A DNA stretch of 64,000 bases from Photobacterium aphoticum (GTDB lineage: Bacteria; Pseudomonadota; Gammaproteobacteria; Enterobacterales; Vibrionaceae), in NCBI RefSeq assembly GCF_001029435.1, contig NZ_LDOV01000030.1:80156-144155 (forward strand), written 5' to 3'. Every line of letters begins with the position of its first letter. The first letter of the stretch is position 1. Position numbers and translations under genes: made by a program. Shown here piece by piece: positions 46,315 through 54,067 of the stretch. The notes beneath the pieces were generated by a model. That model was not told the origin of the DNA, did not search any database, and worked only from the letters and a program-made list of their open reading frames with translations.

Positions 46315-46926
46315 CAAATAAGGATTAAGGTGTTGCGAAGCCAACACTAAATCCCGGGTGTTGAACAAGCCCGATGCTTCTTTATAAAGTAAATTGTGCG
46401 ATTGGGTTTGGTGGGAACATCGCTCAGTCCCTTTTCTCAAGACGAGCGATGCCGAGATAAGCACGTGAATGTCGACTTATCAATGAGTTAACTGTTTTGC
46501 TGTCTTTGGACTGTCACCTTCCTTCTGTGTCGCTTGTCATTGCACCATTATCCTTATTCTGTTCGCCTTTCGGCTATCTCGGTCGGCTGATCCCCACGCA
46601 GGCCATGATTTTCACAGTATGGCCGAATTTGGTCAGTTCACGCGCCTAATAATGGGAAGCGCCACAGGCTTCAATACCAATGAGGGCTGACGGGATATTT
46701 GCAAACGTTACAAGAACCTTAGATCTTCCCTTGAATTTATAGAAAGAAAAGGGTTTTGGGTCAGTACCTTTGCCTGCCATATCTTCGCCATGGATACTGA
46801 AGCTATGTTTGGCAAGATCAATGCCATAGATTGAAAGTGATAGGGTGGCCTCCGAGATTTTATCGAGCATGATTCATAAAGCGTGGCAGAGTTGGATTAG
46901 GGGGAGTCTATGTCATTCGTTATATG
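46312..46926 (+). repeat. attC site 4, interrupted by IS110-type remnant
   Basis: The R''-like TATAACAAAT lies at 46313 and the R'-like GTTATAT at 46919, but 600 bases separate them. The right 300 bases are IS110-family DNA ending in GGGGGAGTCTATGTCATTC directly before the R' core. The left part (46380-46640) has no recognised gene. Confidence 0.6.
46646..46870 (-). pseudogene. IS110/IS1111-family transposase, N-terminal fragment
   Basis: 74 codons that match the start of IS110-family (RuvC-like DEDD) transposases: YGIDLAKHSFSIHGEDMAGK with the first catalytic Asp, then KVLVTFANIPSALIGIEACG, with the second acidic residue. The frame stops soon after and the rest of the gene is missing. Related decayed copies lie at 48008-48115, 49320-49565 and 50275-50476. 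Confidence 0.8.
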
Positions 46927-46963
46927 CTAACCAGTTCTGGTCGTTAGGTAGGTTAAATAGAAG

Positions 46964-47818
46964 ATGAAACGATTATTTTCAAATTGTACTAAGCGAATAC
47001 TAAATCCCTTGTTTAAGGTTACAAGAGAAAAGCAAGATAACTTAAAAAGAAGAACCCACCGAAGGTATCATGGTGCATGGTTAGGCACTGATTCAATTAT
47101 ATGTGAGGAGAGTCAATTACAAGTCGGCGATGTAATAATGTGCTCATCCTCGGTTAATTCTAAGAACACTTACCTTATTAGCAATGCATCAGATGGTGTT
47201 TATGTCCATTGTGCTATCTATGTTGGCGGTGGAATGATAGTCGATATGGTCGTACCGAAAATTAGGAAAATATCCCTGTACGAGTTATCTCAGGACTATC
47301 GCTATTTAACAGTTGTCAGATGCTTTGGTATCAATAAAGAGCGTCAAGACAAGATAATCGAGTTTGCTAAATTATGTTTAGATAAAAAGGTTGGTTACAA
47401 TTACTTTGGTGCAGTTGTTTCGCCGTTAAAGGAGTATCTAAATTACTTACATCACTATGTTAATCAAGTTGGCGATAGTTATGCACCTAAGTATGAAACC
47501 AAGAAAATAACACGTTTGTTCTGCTCAGAGTTCATAGTTGAATGCTATAAGTATGCTGGCTATGTGCAAAGAGATAGTAGGATGTTCAAATCAGACAAAT
47601 GGACGCCTACAGGGCTTGCTGAAGATAACAGTATTTTCAAGTTCATCGGGTATCTTGATTTAAGTGTTTTAAGATTTGTCAATCCAAGTGATCCCTACTT
47701 AGCGGGTAATGGATGGGTTTTAACAGATGAAGGACAGCAACACCTAGCTCTAAGAAAAATAGAATCTGAAAAATGTGTTGAGATATTGAAACAACAATGT
47801 AAACAAGAACGTACATAA
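46964..47818 (+). CDS. Permuted NlpC/P60-type protein (cassette 5)
   Basis: 284 residues. QVGDVIMCSS, then VYVHCAIYVGGGMIVDMV with the His and TRLFCSEFIVECYKYAGY with the Cys repeat the His-then-Cys order of the cassette 2 protein, and both have a GYNYFGAV or KYNFSGVM-like segment between. It has a basic N-terminal 40 residues and a C-terminal tail of its own. Probably an amidase or acyltransferase-like hydrolase of unknown substrate. Confidence 0.7.
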   Translation: MKRLFSNCTKRILNPLFKVTREKQDNLKRRTHRRYHGAWLGTDSIICEESQLQVGDVIMCSSSVNSKNTYLISNASDGVYVHCAIYVGGGMIVDMVVPKIRKISLYELSQDYRYLTVVRCFGINKERQDKIIEFAKLCLDKKVGYNYFGAVVSPLKEYLNYLHHYVNQVGDSYAPKYETKKITRLFCSEFIVECYKYAGYVQRDSRMFKSDKWTPTGLAEDNSIFKFIGYLDLSVLRFVNPSDPYLAGNGWVLTDEGQQHLALRKIESEKCVEILKQQCKQERT

Positions 47819-47833
47819 CAAAGCAATCAAGGT

Positions 47834-48000
47834 GACTTTGGACTTGATCCGTTTTACTGGACACATATTGAAGATCTGAGGAGTTCGTCATGCCAGCTGA
47901 TAAAACGGGTAAAAAGACAGCGCAATATTCACTAGACTTCAATTTAAAAGTGGTTGAAAGGTGCTTTTAAACACATTGAATCGTTAAGTCAGTAGCCGAT
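47834..48000. mobile_element. Decayed IS3-family left end with orfA fragment
   Basis: Begins TTTGGACTTGATCCGTTTTA and contains a broken orfA start: MPADKTGKKTAQYSLDFNLK, then a stop and, in another frame, IVKSVADAG, as in IS3/IS911 HTH proteins. It lies in the attC of cassette 5 after the R''-like ACATAACAAAG at 47813. Related ends are at 50840, 51832 and 53291. Confidence 0.7.
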
Positions 48001-48007
48001 GCTGGAT

Positions 48008-48118
48008 AGGCTTTAATGCATAGATTGAAAGCGATAGGGGGCCACCAAGATTTTATTGAGCCTGACTCATCAAGTATGGCAGATCCAGATGAGAGGGAGT
48101 CCATGTCATTCGTTAAAT
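48008..48118. mobile_element. Decayed IS110/IS1111-type end at attC
   Basis: GACTCATCAAGTATGGCAGA and GAGAGGGAGTCCATGTCATT at 48064-48110 match the other IS110-type ends in the array and abut the R'-like CGTTAAATG. No transposase frame survives. Confidence 0.7.
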
Positions 48119-48140
48119 GTAATCGTCAAGGAGGGCGTAA

Positions 48141-48737
48141 ATGAAAGTTTATGGTGACCTACAATCAGGAAACTGTCTAAAAGTTAAGATGTTACTATCG
48201 TTTTTAAATATTAAGCATGAGTGGATTCATGTGAACATTTTAGATGGTGAAACAAAAACAGTTGAATTCCTGTCTAAATACCCGAATGGAAAAATCCCTG
48301 CGGTTGAATTAGATGATGGACGTTATCTGTGTGAATCAAATGCAATTTTAGGCTACTTTTCTGAAAATACTGCATTTCTACCAGATGATACGTACTTAAA
48401 AGCAAAAGTGTATGAGTGGTTGTTCTTTGAACAATACAGTCATGAGCCATTCATTGCTGTAGCTCGTTTTATTCAAAAATATTTAGGTATACCAAAAGAA
48501 AGAGAAGCTGAATATCTCTCACTTCAAGAGGGTGGCCATAAAGCACTACAATTAATGGAAAATCAATTGAGTAAAACTAAGTATTTAGTCGGTGATGAAA
48601 TGACAATTGCTGATATTTCTCTTTATACTTATAGCCATGTTGCTGATGAAGGTGGTTTTGATTTAATGCAATATCCAGAAATTAAAAATTGGTGTCATCG
48701 TACTCAATCAACACCAGGGTACGTAGGTATGGCGTAA
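48141..48737 (+). CDS. Glutathione S-transferase family protein (cassette 6)
   Basis: 198 residues with an N-terminal thioredoxin-like domain (MKVYGDLQSGNCLKVKMLL; PNGKIPAVELDDG with the cis-Pro; CESNAILGYF) and a C-terminal helical domain (LVGDEMTIADISLYTYSHVA with the N-capping motif). The gene follows AAGGAGGG. GSTs conjugate glutathione or reduce hydroperoxides; as an integron cassette it may confer tolerance to a toxic electrophile. Confidence 0.9.
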   Translation: MKVYGDLQSGNCLKVKMLLSFLNIKHEWIHVNILDGETKTVEFLSKYPNGKIPAVELDDGRYLCESNAILGYFSENTAFLPDDTYLKAKVYEWLFFEQYSHEPFIAVARFIQKYLGIPKEREAEYLSLQEGGHKALQLMENQLSKTKYLVGDEMTIADISLYTYSHVADEGGFDLMQYPEIKNWCHRTQSTPGYVGMA

Positions 48738-48741
48738 TTAC

Positions 48742-48865
48742 ATTTAACAAATGTATTAACACTATTTTCTACATTCGGAATTTTAGTTTTCTTTGGGTTT
48801 ACCGTGTTAATTGATAAATTTGGCTTAATCTGCATGGTGGCAAACCTGTTATGCAGGCGTTAGCT
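48742..48865 (+). repeat. attC site 6
   Basis: 124 bases from ATTTAAC (R'') to GTTAGCT (R'), with internal pairs such as ATTAACAC/GTGTTAAT. This one has no IS insertion. Confidence 0.75.
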
Positions 48866-48888
48866 GAAATCCTTTACAAGGATGTGAA

Positions 48889-49230
48889 ATGAAAAATAGA
48901 AAATGGATATTTGCAGCAATTTTACTCATTGGTGGTCCTTCATTATTACCATTTAGTTTAGAAGTCATTACCCTAATTGAGCTATTTGGATTTTTGGGCT
49001 TATGGACTATTTATTCATCCTACGCTGTGTATTTGGTGAATCATCCGCGTTTCAAAAGAGGCCTGTGTTTAGCGACCAGTTGGGATTTTCAGCCCCAAAT
49101 GCTGTTCTCACTGAGAGATCTCAAGGCATGTCCACAGTTAGTTTTTCATATGCTGCCAGTTCAGAGTGTGATGGTCTGGACTTTGAATATTCTGTTTTGG
49201 GGTGGCGTGGCTAGGTGCTATATAATTTAA
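48889..49230 (+). CDS. Small membrane protein of unknown function (cassette 7)
   Basis: 113 residues with two hydrophobic segments near the N-terminus (WIFAAILLIGGPSLLPFSL and IELFGFLGLWTIYSSYAVYL) and one near the C-terminus. No family recognised. ATG 48889 follows AAGGATG. It lies between attC 6 and an attC broken by IS110-type DNA. Confidence 0.55.
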   Translation: MKNRKWIFAAILLIGGPSLLPFSLEVITLIELFGFLGLWTIYSSYAVYLVNHPRFKRGLCLATSWDFQPQMLFSLRDLKACPQLVFHMLPVQSVMVWTLNILFWGGVARCYII

Positions 49231-49570
49231 GCTAACACAGGGGCCCTGACCTGGCGTCCCCTTAGTAATATATCGATTAACCCGAGCAGGCACTATTCAA
49301 AGAGAGTGGCTACGGCTTTTATAATGATCGCGGGTGGTATGTGTGCAAACGTTGCAAGAGCGTTTTATCGTCCTCTGAGTTTTACGTTGTAAAGGCTGTT
49401 TCGTGGGTCAAGACGTGGCCTGTCGCATCTTCGTCGTGGATAGTAAAGCTATGTTTGGCTAAATCGATGCATAGATTGAAATTGGCAGTGTAGCTTCCGA
49501 GATTTTATCGAACCGGACTCATCAAGTGTGGCAGAGCAAGATGAGGGGGAATCCATGTTATTCGTTAGGC
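49231..49570. mobile_element. attC with decayed IS110/IS1111-type insert
   Basis: Starts with the R''-like GCTAACACAGG at 49231. From about 49320 on the minus strand, pieces of an IS110 transposase start can be read (CIDLAKHSFTIHDEDATG) with frameshifts. The end GATGAGGGGGAATCCATGTT adjoins the R'-like CGTTAGGC at 49562. Confidence 0.7.
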
Positions 49571-49584
49571 TAAAAGGAGATAAA

Positions 49585-50238
49585 ATGTATTCAAATACAC
49601 ACTATGAGAATTATCCAAACCTCAAGCCTTGGGTTGGTTCAAAGTATGGCCAAGGTAGGACTAAAAAGCTGTTGGTTATTGGAGAGAGTCATTATTTGCC
49701 CAAAGGGTCTACATCATCATTGAACATAGAAAAGTGGTATTCAAACAATCAAAATGACCTCACTGATACCGAAAAATCTTGGATTAATACTAGCGGTATC
49801 ATTAAAAAGAATATCCCTACCAACTTCCCCAAAAAGTCGCATTGGATTTATAGAAATGTAGCGAAAGAGATTAATGAAGCATTTTTTGGTTACACGAACT
49901 CAGCTGATATTTTAGATCATGTGGCTTTTATGAATTACTTTCAAAGGCCAGCTGAAAACGAAGGGGACAGTATTAAAGTTCATTCTTTAGACTTGAAAAT
50001 GTCTGAAGCTATCGTTACGGACGTAATCAAAACTCTGAGCCCAGATCTTGTTGTTTTCTGTTCCGCAAAGGCTGGAGAGTACGGTGCAAAAGTTGTACGT
50101 AATTTAGGCCTTGAGTGTGTTGTGGCTCCTCATCCATCGAGCCAGTGGTGGAATCGAGAGGCCAAAAAATATGGTGGTTTGGGTCGGGAGGTTATTCCGA
50201 AATTCTTGGTCAAGCGCAAGTGGTCAGAGTTAGCCTAA
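49585..50238 (+). CDS. Unknown protein, possibly uracil-DNA-glycosylase-like fold (cassette 8)
   Basis: The ATG at 49585 has AAGGAG upstream and gives 217 residues. KLLVIGESHYLPKG near residue 30 and a C-terminal VAPHPSSQWWNR recall the paired motifs of the uracil-DNA glycosylase superfamily (GxDPY-like loop and HPS loop), but the key residues differ. No firm family. Placed between two IS110-interrupted attC sites. Confidence 0.5.
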   Translation: MYSNTHYENYPNLKPWVGSKYGQGRTKKLLVIGESHYLPKGSTSSLNIEKWYSNNQNDLTDTEKSWINTSGIIKKNIPTNFPKKSHWIYRNVAKEINEAFFGYTNSADILDHVAFMNYFQRPAENEGDSIKVHSLDLKMSEAIVTDVIKTLSPDLVVFCSAKAGEYGAKVVRNLGLECVVAPHPSSQWWNREAKKYGGLGREVIPKFLVKRKWSELA

Positions 50239-50274
50239 TACATATGAGCCTTTGGGGTGTCAAGGGGTAAAGCG

Positions 50275-50477
50275 ATCCCCCCCTGAATTTTTAGAAAGAA
50301 AAGGGTTTTGTGGATCAGTACCTTTGTCTGTCTCATCCTCACCATGGATACTGAACGAATGTTTGACAAGATCAATGCCATAGATGGATTTTGACATGGT
50401 AGCCTCCGAACGTTTTTACCCAGACTCATCAAGTGTGGCAGAGTCTGGATGAGGGGGAGTCCATGTCATTCGTTATA
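50275..50477. mobile_element. Decayed IS110/IS1111-type insert at attC
   Basis: Minus-strand pieces of an IS110 transposase N-terminus lie within 50320-50400. The end GACTCATCAAGTGTGGCAGA and GATGAGGGGGAGTCCATGTC (50425-50466) abuts R'-like CGTTATATGC, as in the copy at 46926. The R'' side (GCCTAATACA at 50233) has lost the AAC of a good core. Confidence 0.75.
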
Positions 50478-50494
50478 TGCTTGGATGAAAAATC

Positions 50495-50824
50495 ATGGAA
50501 CATAATGAAATACATTGGCACGATTGTGAGTTGCTGTTGATGATTGAAGTACCGTCACAAGATGAATTGATATTAAGAGTTATGTACCCAGTAGATTGGG
50601 AAAATGGCGAATATGAAGAAACTGATATTGTATTCAGAGGATTCCATTCTATAAATATCAACGAAATTCCTTTTGAAGGTAATCCAACACTCTTAGGACT
50701 AGACTCTGTGGAAATAGTAGATAGTGACTTATTCAAGGCGAGTTGGCTCAAGTTCTACTTAAGTACAAATGCTGGTATTCGTGTGATCGAAGCTAAAAGT
50801 GTGCACCTTCGAGAACGCATATAA
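50495..50824 (+). CDS. Hypothetical acidic protein (cassette 9)
   Basis: 109 residues, acidic, without membrane segments or signal. Predicted mainly beta (ELLLMIEVPSQDELILRVMY). It resembles small immunity-type proteins in size and charge only; no family is recognised. The start MEHNEIHWHD has no strong ribosome site. Confidence 0.5.
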   Translation: MEHNEIHWHDCELLLMIEVPSQDELILRVMYPVDWENGEYEETDIVFRGFHSININEIPFEGNPTLLGLDSVEIVDSDLFKASWLKFYLSTNAGIRVIEAKSVHLRERI

Positions 50825-50839
50825 AAATTGCTTCAACCT

Positions 50840-50905
50840 GACTGTGGACTTGATCTGTTTTACTGGACACGTATTGAAGATCTGAGATGATCGTCGAGCT
50901 TGCAT
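50840..50905. mobile_element. Decayed IS3-family left end (copy 2)
   Basis: Matches 47834 onward (GTGGACTTGATCTGTTTTAC ... ATTGAAGATCTGAG) and then diverges. No open frame. It interrupts the attC of cassette 9; about 30 bases of unknown sequence follow. Confidence 0.65.
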
Positions 50906-50936
50906 TAAATTTACTTCGATTGAGAAAGCAAATATA

Positions 50937-51060
50937 GCGTAACAAACAAGTTATGAGTAATTCTGCACGCACAGTCTATTACTGTGCGTTAGCTTTCGTG
51001 ATTAAGGTGGTATGCAGGGGCGTCGGTTTACGTGATTCAGACCATTGTCGTGCGTTAGGC
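50937..51060 (+). repeat. attC site 9
   Basis: 124 bases from GCGTAACAAAC (R'') to GCGTTAGGC (R'), with GCACGCACAGT.../ACTGTGCGT internal pairing. Belongs to a cassette whose gene seems lost, since an IS3 remnant stands where the gene would be. Confidence 0.8.
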
Positions 51061-51080
51061 TTCAAGGAGGAAGTATCCGA

Positions 51081-51653
51081 ATGTTAGCGAAAGAATGGAA
51101 ATCAGAAAATCTAATATTTTCGGTATTTAATATCAATGAGCCAAGTGTGGCAAAGTCAATATTCGATAGTAACCTTGCTGTTCAAGTATTCGATCCTACA
51201 TTTAGAGACTGGTCACTGAGTGAGTATGAGAAGCTGATTGCGAATAGTGATCAAGCAAGCTCTGCAAGAGAAGTCGGTGCGTTCTATTTTAGAAAAATTA
51301 GCACCCGAGACGGTACGATAGTTGGTTATCTTCAACTCGAGTTTAATGTACCTCACCCACACACTCTTTGGGTCCCGATGCTGTGTATTTTGCCTCAATA
51401 TCAGCAATGTGGCTTTGGTACAGAGATCATAGAAAGCGTAATCAATGAAGCTCGTGCTTGTGCCGATATTGAACGGGTTGGTTTAAATGTATATGCCGAA
51501 AATGTCAAAGCCTTTAGATTCTGGTTTAAACAAGGGTTCACACAGATAAAAGCATTTGAACCTGAGGTTGAGTTTGGTAAAGAATACAATTGCCTGGTGC
51601 TATATCGTGAGTTAGAAGCCCCACAAACTGTTCAAGCATCGAGATCGCTCTGA
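51081..51653 (+). CDS. GNAT-family N-acetyltransferase (cassette 10)
   Basis: 190 residues. The core has WVPMLCILPQYQQCGFGTEI (acetyl-CoA loop QxxGxG/A) and AENVKAFRFWFKQGF (motif B). ATG 51081 has AAGGAGGAAG upstream. GNATs modify antibiotics, polyamines or proteins; substrate unknown. Confidence 0.85.
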   Translation: MLAKEWKSENLIFSVFNINEPSVAKSIFDSNLAVQVFDPTFRDWSLSEYEKLIANSDQASSAREVGAFYFRKISTRDGTIVGYLQLEFNVPHPHTLWVPMLCILPQYQQCGFGTEIIESVINEARACADIERVGLNVYAENVKAFRFWFKQGFTQIKAFEPEVEFGKEYNCLVLYRELEAPQTVQASRSL

Positions 51654-51673
51654 ATCAATATCAAATTATAGAA

Positions 51674-51850
51674 ATGATTTGTTATGAGCTAGATGATCAT
51701 GATGAAGCGATTTCTTTAGTAAAGAAACTAGATTCATCAGCCTCTCTGTATGAGCTGTTGAACCATTACAACTGGGATGATGGCTTTGTCACGGCGGCAG
51801 ATTATCAACATATAGATAAATCAAATCCCTCGGAATTTGGACTTGCCTAG
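51674..51850 (+). pseudogene. DUF4274-like gene fragment
   Basis: 58 codons (MICYELDDHDEAISLVKK...) with ELLNHYNWDDGFVTAADYQ, a segment like DUF4274 proteins. The frame is cut by an IS3-type left end, which supplies its last codons and stop, so the gene has lost its 3' part. It has no attC of its own before it and starts 20 bases after the GNAT stop. Confidence 0.55.
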
Positions 51851-51965
51851 CTTTACTCAACTTGCATTGAAGAACTGAGGCGAGCATTGAAGTTGTCTAC
51901 AAAACGGGCAAAGAGGCAGCACAATATTCACAATAGACTGCAAGTTCAAAGCGGTTGAATGTGGT
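51832..51965. mobile_element. Decayed IS3-family left end with orfA pieces (copy 3)
   Basis: TTGGACTTGCCTAGCTTTAC ... GAAGAACTGAGG corresponds to 47834 onward, and AAAACGGGCAAAGAGGCAGC encodes the orfA piece KTGKEAAQYS. Then stops appear. Confidence 0.65.
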
Positions 51966-52015
51966 GTGGTTTAGGAGATACCCGTTGTCACAATGTTATG
52001 CATAAGGGAGAAGCG

Positions 52016-52339
52016 ATGAACACTCATAGAAGGATTTTAGGTTGGAGTTTTCTCGTTATTGGAGGGATGAATGCCTTGGGGATGACCATTATGACTTTTC
52101 AACATTTCGAGGTTTTTTCGGGGGCGCCTTGGGAAATATACCTTTTGAACTTTGTGGTTGTCTCTATTTGCTTCATGTCATCTGTTTGTGGTTTTTTTCT
52201 TCTGAAGGAAAGGCGCTGGGCATTTAACACGTTATTCAAGTTATCATTTCTATGGCTTCTGTTTTTCCCGTTAGGCACAGTGCTTGCTCTGTATTATTTC
52301 TATTTTCACTTTAAATACCGAAGGAAAGCGGCACTGTAG
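52016..52339 (+). CDS. Small membrane protein of unknown function (cassette 11)
   Basis: 107 residues with three hydrophobic segments (ILGWSFLVIGGMNALGMTI, IYLLNFVVVSICFMSSVCGF, LSFLWLLFFPLGTVLALYYF) and a basic C-terminus. ATG 52016 follows GGGAGAAG and a GTTATGC core. After it, GGACATGTTATTCGTGATG (52344-52362) is a worn copy of the IS110-end/R' junction. Confidence 0.55.
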   Translation: MNTHRRILGWSFLVIGGMNALGMTIMTFQHFEVFSGAPWEIYLLNFVVVSICFMSSVCGFFLLKERRWAFNTLFKLSFLWLLFFPLGTVLALYYFYFHFKYRRKAAL

Positions 52340-52376
52340 TGGAGGACATGTTATTCGTGATGTTGAAGGAGGAAAA

Positions 52377-52784
52377 ATGGACGTTATCAATCAACTTTAT
52401 CCATCAGAGAGTCAGTTGGATAGACTGAAATCGTCACCAGATTCGGGTGAGATTCATTTGTTAAACCTGTTTAAGTTTCGCGAAAAAGCGGAATATGCAG
52501 ATGGTCGAGAAACGAACTTAACGGGCAGGGAAGCATACGATTTATATGGCCACCCAATGGCAAAGGTGCTTGAGAAATACGGTGCAGAAGTCGTTTTTTA
52601 TTCAGAAATTACAGGGTTAATCCTAGGTCAGGTTGAAGATCTTTGGGACTCATTCGTCATCGTGAAATACCCATCACGACAAGCACTTATTGAAATGACG
52701 TCGTCAGAAGAGTTCAAAGCGTTAAGTATTCATCGTGAGGCCGGGTTGGCTGGGCAGCTAAACATAGAAACGAAGATCCCCTGA
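52377..52784 (+). CDS. DUF1330-like protein (cassette 12)
   Basis: 135 residues from the ATG at 52377, which follows GAAGGAGG. HLLNLFKFREKAEYADG, then GREAYDLYGHPMAKVLEKYGAEVVFYSEITG and WDSFVIVKYPSRQALIEM are typical of the dimeric alpha-beta barrel DUF1330. Function unknown. Confidence 0.75.
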   Translation: MDVINQLYPSESQLDRLKSSPDSGEIHLLNLFKFREKAEYADGRETNLTGREAYDLYGHPMAKVLEKYGAEVVFYSEITGLILGQVEDLWDSFVIVKYPSRQALIEMTSSEEFKALSIHREAGLAGQLNIETKIP

Positions 52785-52843
52785 GTCCTCCCCAACAGTG
52801 AGCCGTCACTGACCAAAATACCGAACATTAACAAGGATATTAT

Positions 52844-53236
52844 ATGTTCAGCCATATTATGATCGGAACCAATGATATTGAGCGTGCCAAGCGTTTTTAT
52901 GACTCTGTATTAGCCGTACTTGGCATCCATGAGTCCACACATAATGTGAATGATACTGGGCAAAAACGACTGTTCTATGCGCATAACGGATCTGTGTTTT
53001 GTATTACCGAACCCATAAATGGTGAACCAGCATGCCCTGCCAATGGTTCAACAATTGGATTCACGTGTGACTCACCAGAACAAGTTCTAGCGTTCCATTC
53101 TGCTGCCATTGCAAATGGCGCCACGAGCATTGAGGGCCCTCCTGGCTTACGTGACAACACAACAGGCAAAAAGCATCTGTGTTACTTCTTGGATCTGGAC
53201 GGGCATAAAATCTGTGGCATGTATCGCTGTAATTAA
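52844..53236 (+). CDS. VOC-family (glyoxalase/bleomycin-resistance fold) protein (cassette 13)
   Basis: 130 residues. MFSHIMIGTNDIERAKRFYD starts the first beta-alpha-beta repeat with the metal-ligand His, and CYFLDLDGHKICGMYR ends the second. Members include glyoxalase I and fosfomycin or bleomycin resistance proteins; catalytic ligands here do not point to one. ATG 52844 follows AAGGATATT. Confidence 0.85.
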   Translation: MFSHIMIGTNDIERAKRFYDSVLAVLGIHESTHNVNDTGQKRLFYAHNGSVFCITEPINGEPACPANGSTIGFTCDSPEQVLAFHSAAIANGATSIEGPPGLRDNTTGKKHLCYFLDLDGHKICGMYRCN

Positions 53237-53290
53237 GGGGCATGTATCCGCTTAAAAATCATAGACGTGTTCGATATACGTGCTCGAGAG

Positions 53291-53415
53291 AGAGTCTGAG
53301 CTCGATCCCGTTACTGTCTATGTATTGAAGATCTAAATATATTTTCAAATGTTGCCCTATACAGGTTCACCGACTGTGGCATCACCTGAATGAGGGAGGA
53401 TGTTATTTGTAATCG
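53291..53415. mobile_element. Worn IS3-type and IS110-type ends
   Basis: GAGCTCGATCCCGTTACTG...ATTGAAGATCT (53298-53335) corresponds to the IS3 left end at 47834; CGACTGTGGCATCACCTGAA and GAGGGAGGATGTTATTTGTA (53370-53413) correspond to the IS110-type end that abuts R'. Both are more diverged than the other copies. Confidence 0.5.
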
Positions 53416-53426
53416 TTGGAGAGAAT

Positions 53427-53921
53427 ATGAAGATTGAAGTGTGTGAAATATCAACCAATGAAAAGCCATTGATTCAAAATTTGCTGCAGTTCTACGAGTA
53501 CGAGTTCTCAGTGTACGAAGAAGATGATGTTGATGAAAATGGCGATTTTGAGATTGCAGATGTGGATGAGTATTTTGACATTGATGAGTACACGCCATTA
53601 CTGGTTAAGGTTGCCGGGCAGGCTGCGGGATTTGTCATCGTCAATTCAGATCCTAATGCCCCAAATGGACGATTTCTGATTGAAGAGTTTTTCATCATGA
53701 AGAGGTTCCAGCAACAGGGGATTGGGCAAGAGGTTGCTAGGCAAGTCTTTGACATGTTTGGTCAAGATTGGGTTGTCAGGGTTATCAATGAAAACCTTAA
53801 AGGGCAATCCTTCTGGCAGAAGGCAATCGATAACTATACCGGTGGGGCTTTTTCGGTTGAAGTTTTCAACGATGCGTCGTGGGAAGGGCCGATATATACC
53901 TTCAGTAAGTTAGACTTTTAA
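53427..53921 (+). CDS. GNAT-family N-acetyltransferase (cassette 14)
   Basis: The ATG at 53427 gives 164 residues. An acidic loop (YEEDDVDENGDFEIADVDEY) precedes IEEFFIMKRFQQQGIGQEVA, the acetyl-CoA loop with QxxGIG, and NENLKGQSFWQKAI. Substrate unknown. No clean attC follows. Confidence 0.8.
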   Translation: MKIEVCEISTNEKPLIQNLLQFYEYEFSVYEEDDVDENGDFEIADVDEYFDIDEYTPLLVKVAGQAAGFVIVNSDPNAPNGRFLIEEFFIMKRFQQQGIGQEVARQVFDMFGQDWVVRVINENLKGQSFWQKAIDNYTGGAFSVEVFNDASWEGPIYTFSKLDF

Positions 53922-54067
53922 TAAACCGGAGTGTATTTGGAAAAATCGGCAGTGATATAAATCGCATTTTGCTTTCTATGTGAACTGAAAATCACCTCAC
54001 TGTACTATAAGATTAAAAGAAAAATGTAGAATGCATAAAAATATAGCGTTATTGGAATTGTAGATAC

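Noticed and set aside
42725..51060. CRISPR array
   Set aside because: The repeats are 60-126 bases long, imperfectly palindromic and separated by genes, as attC sites are; no cas genes are present.
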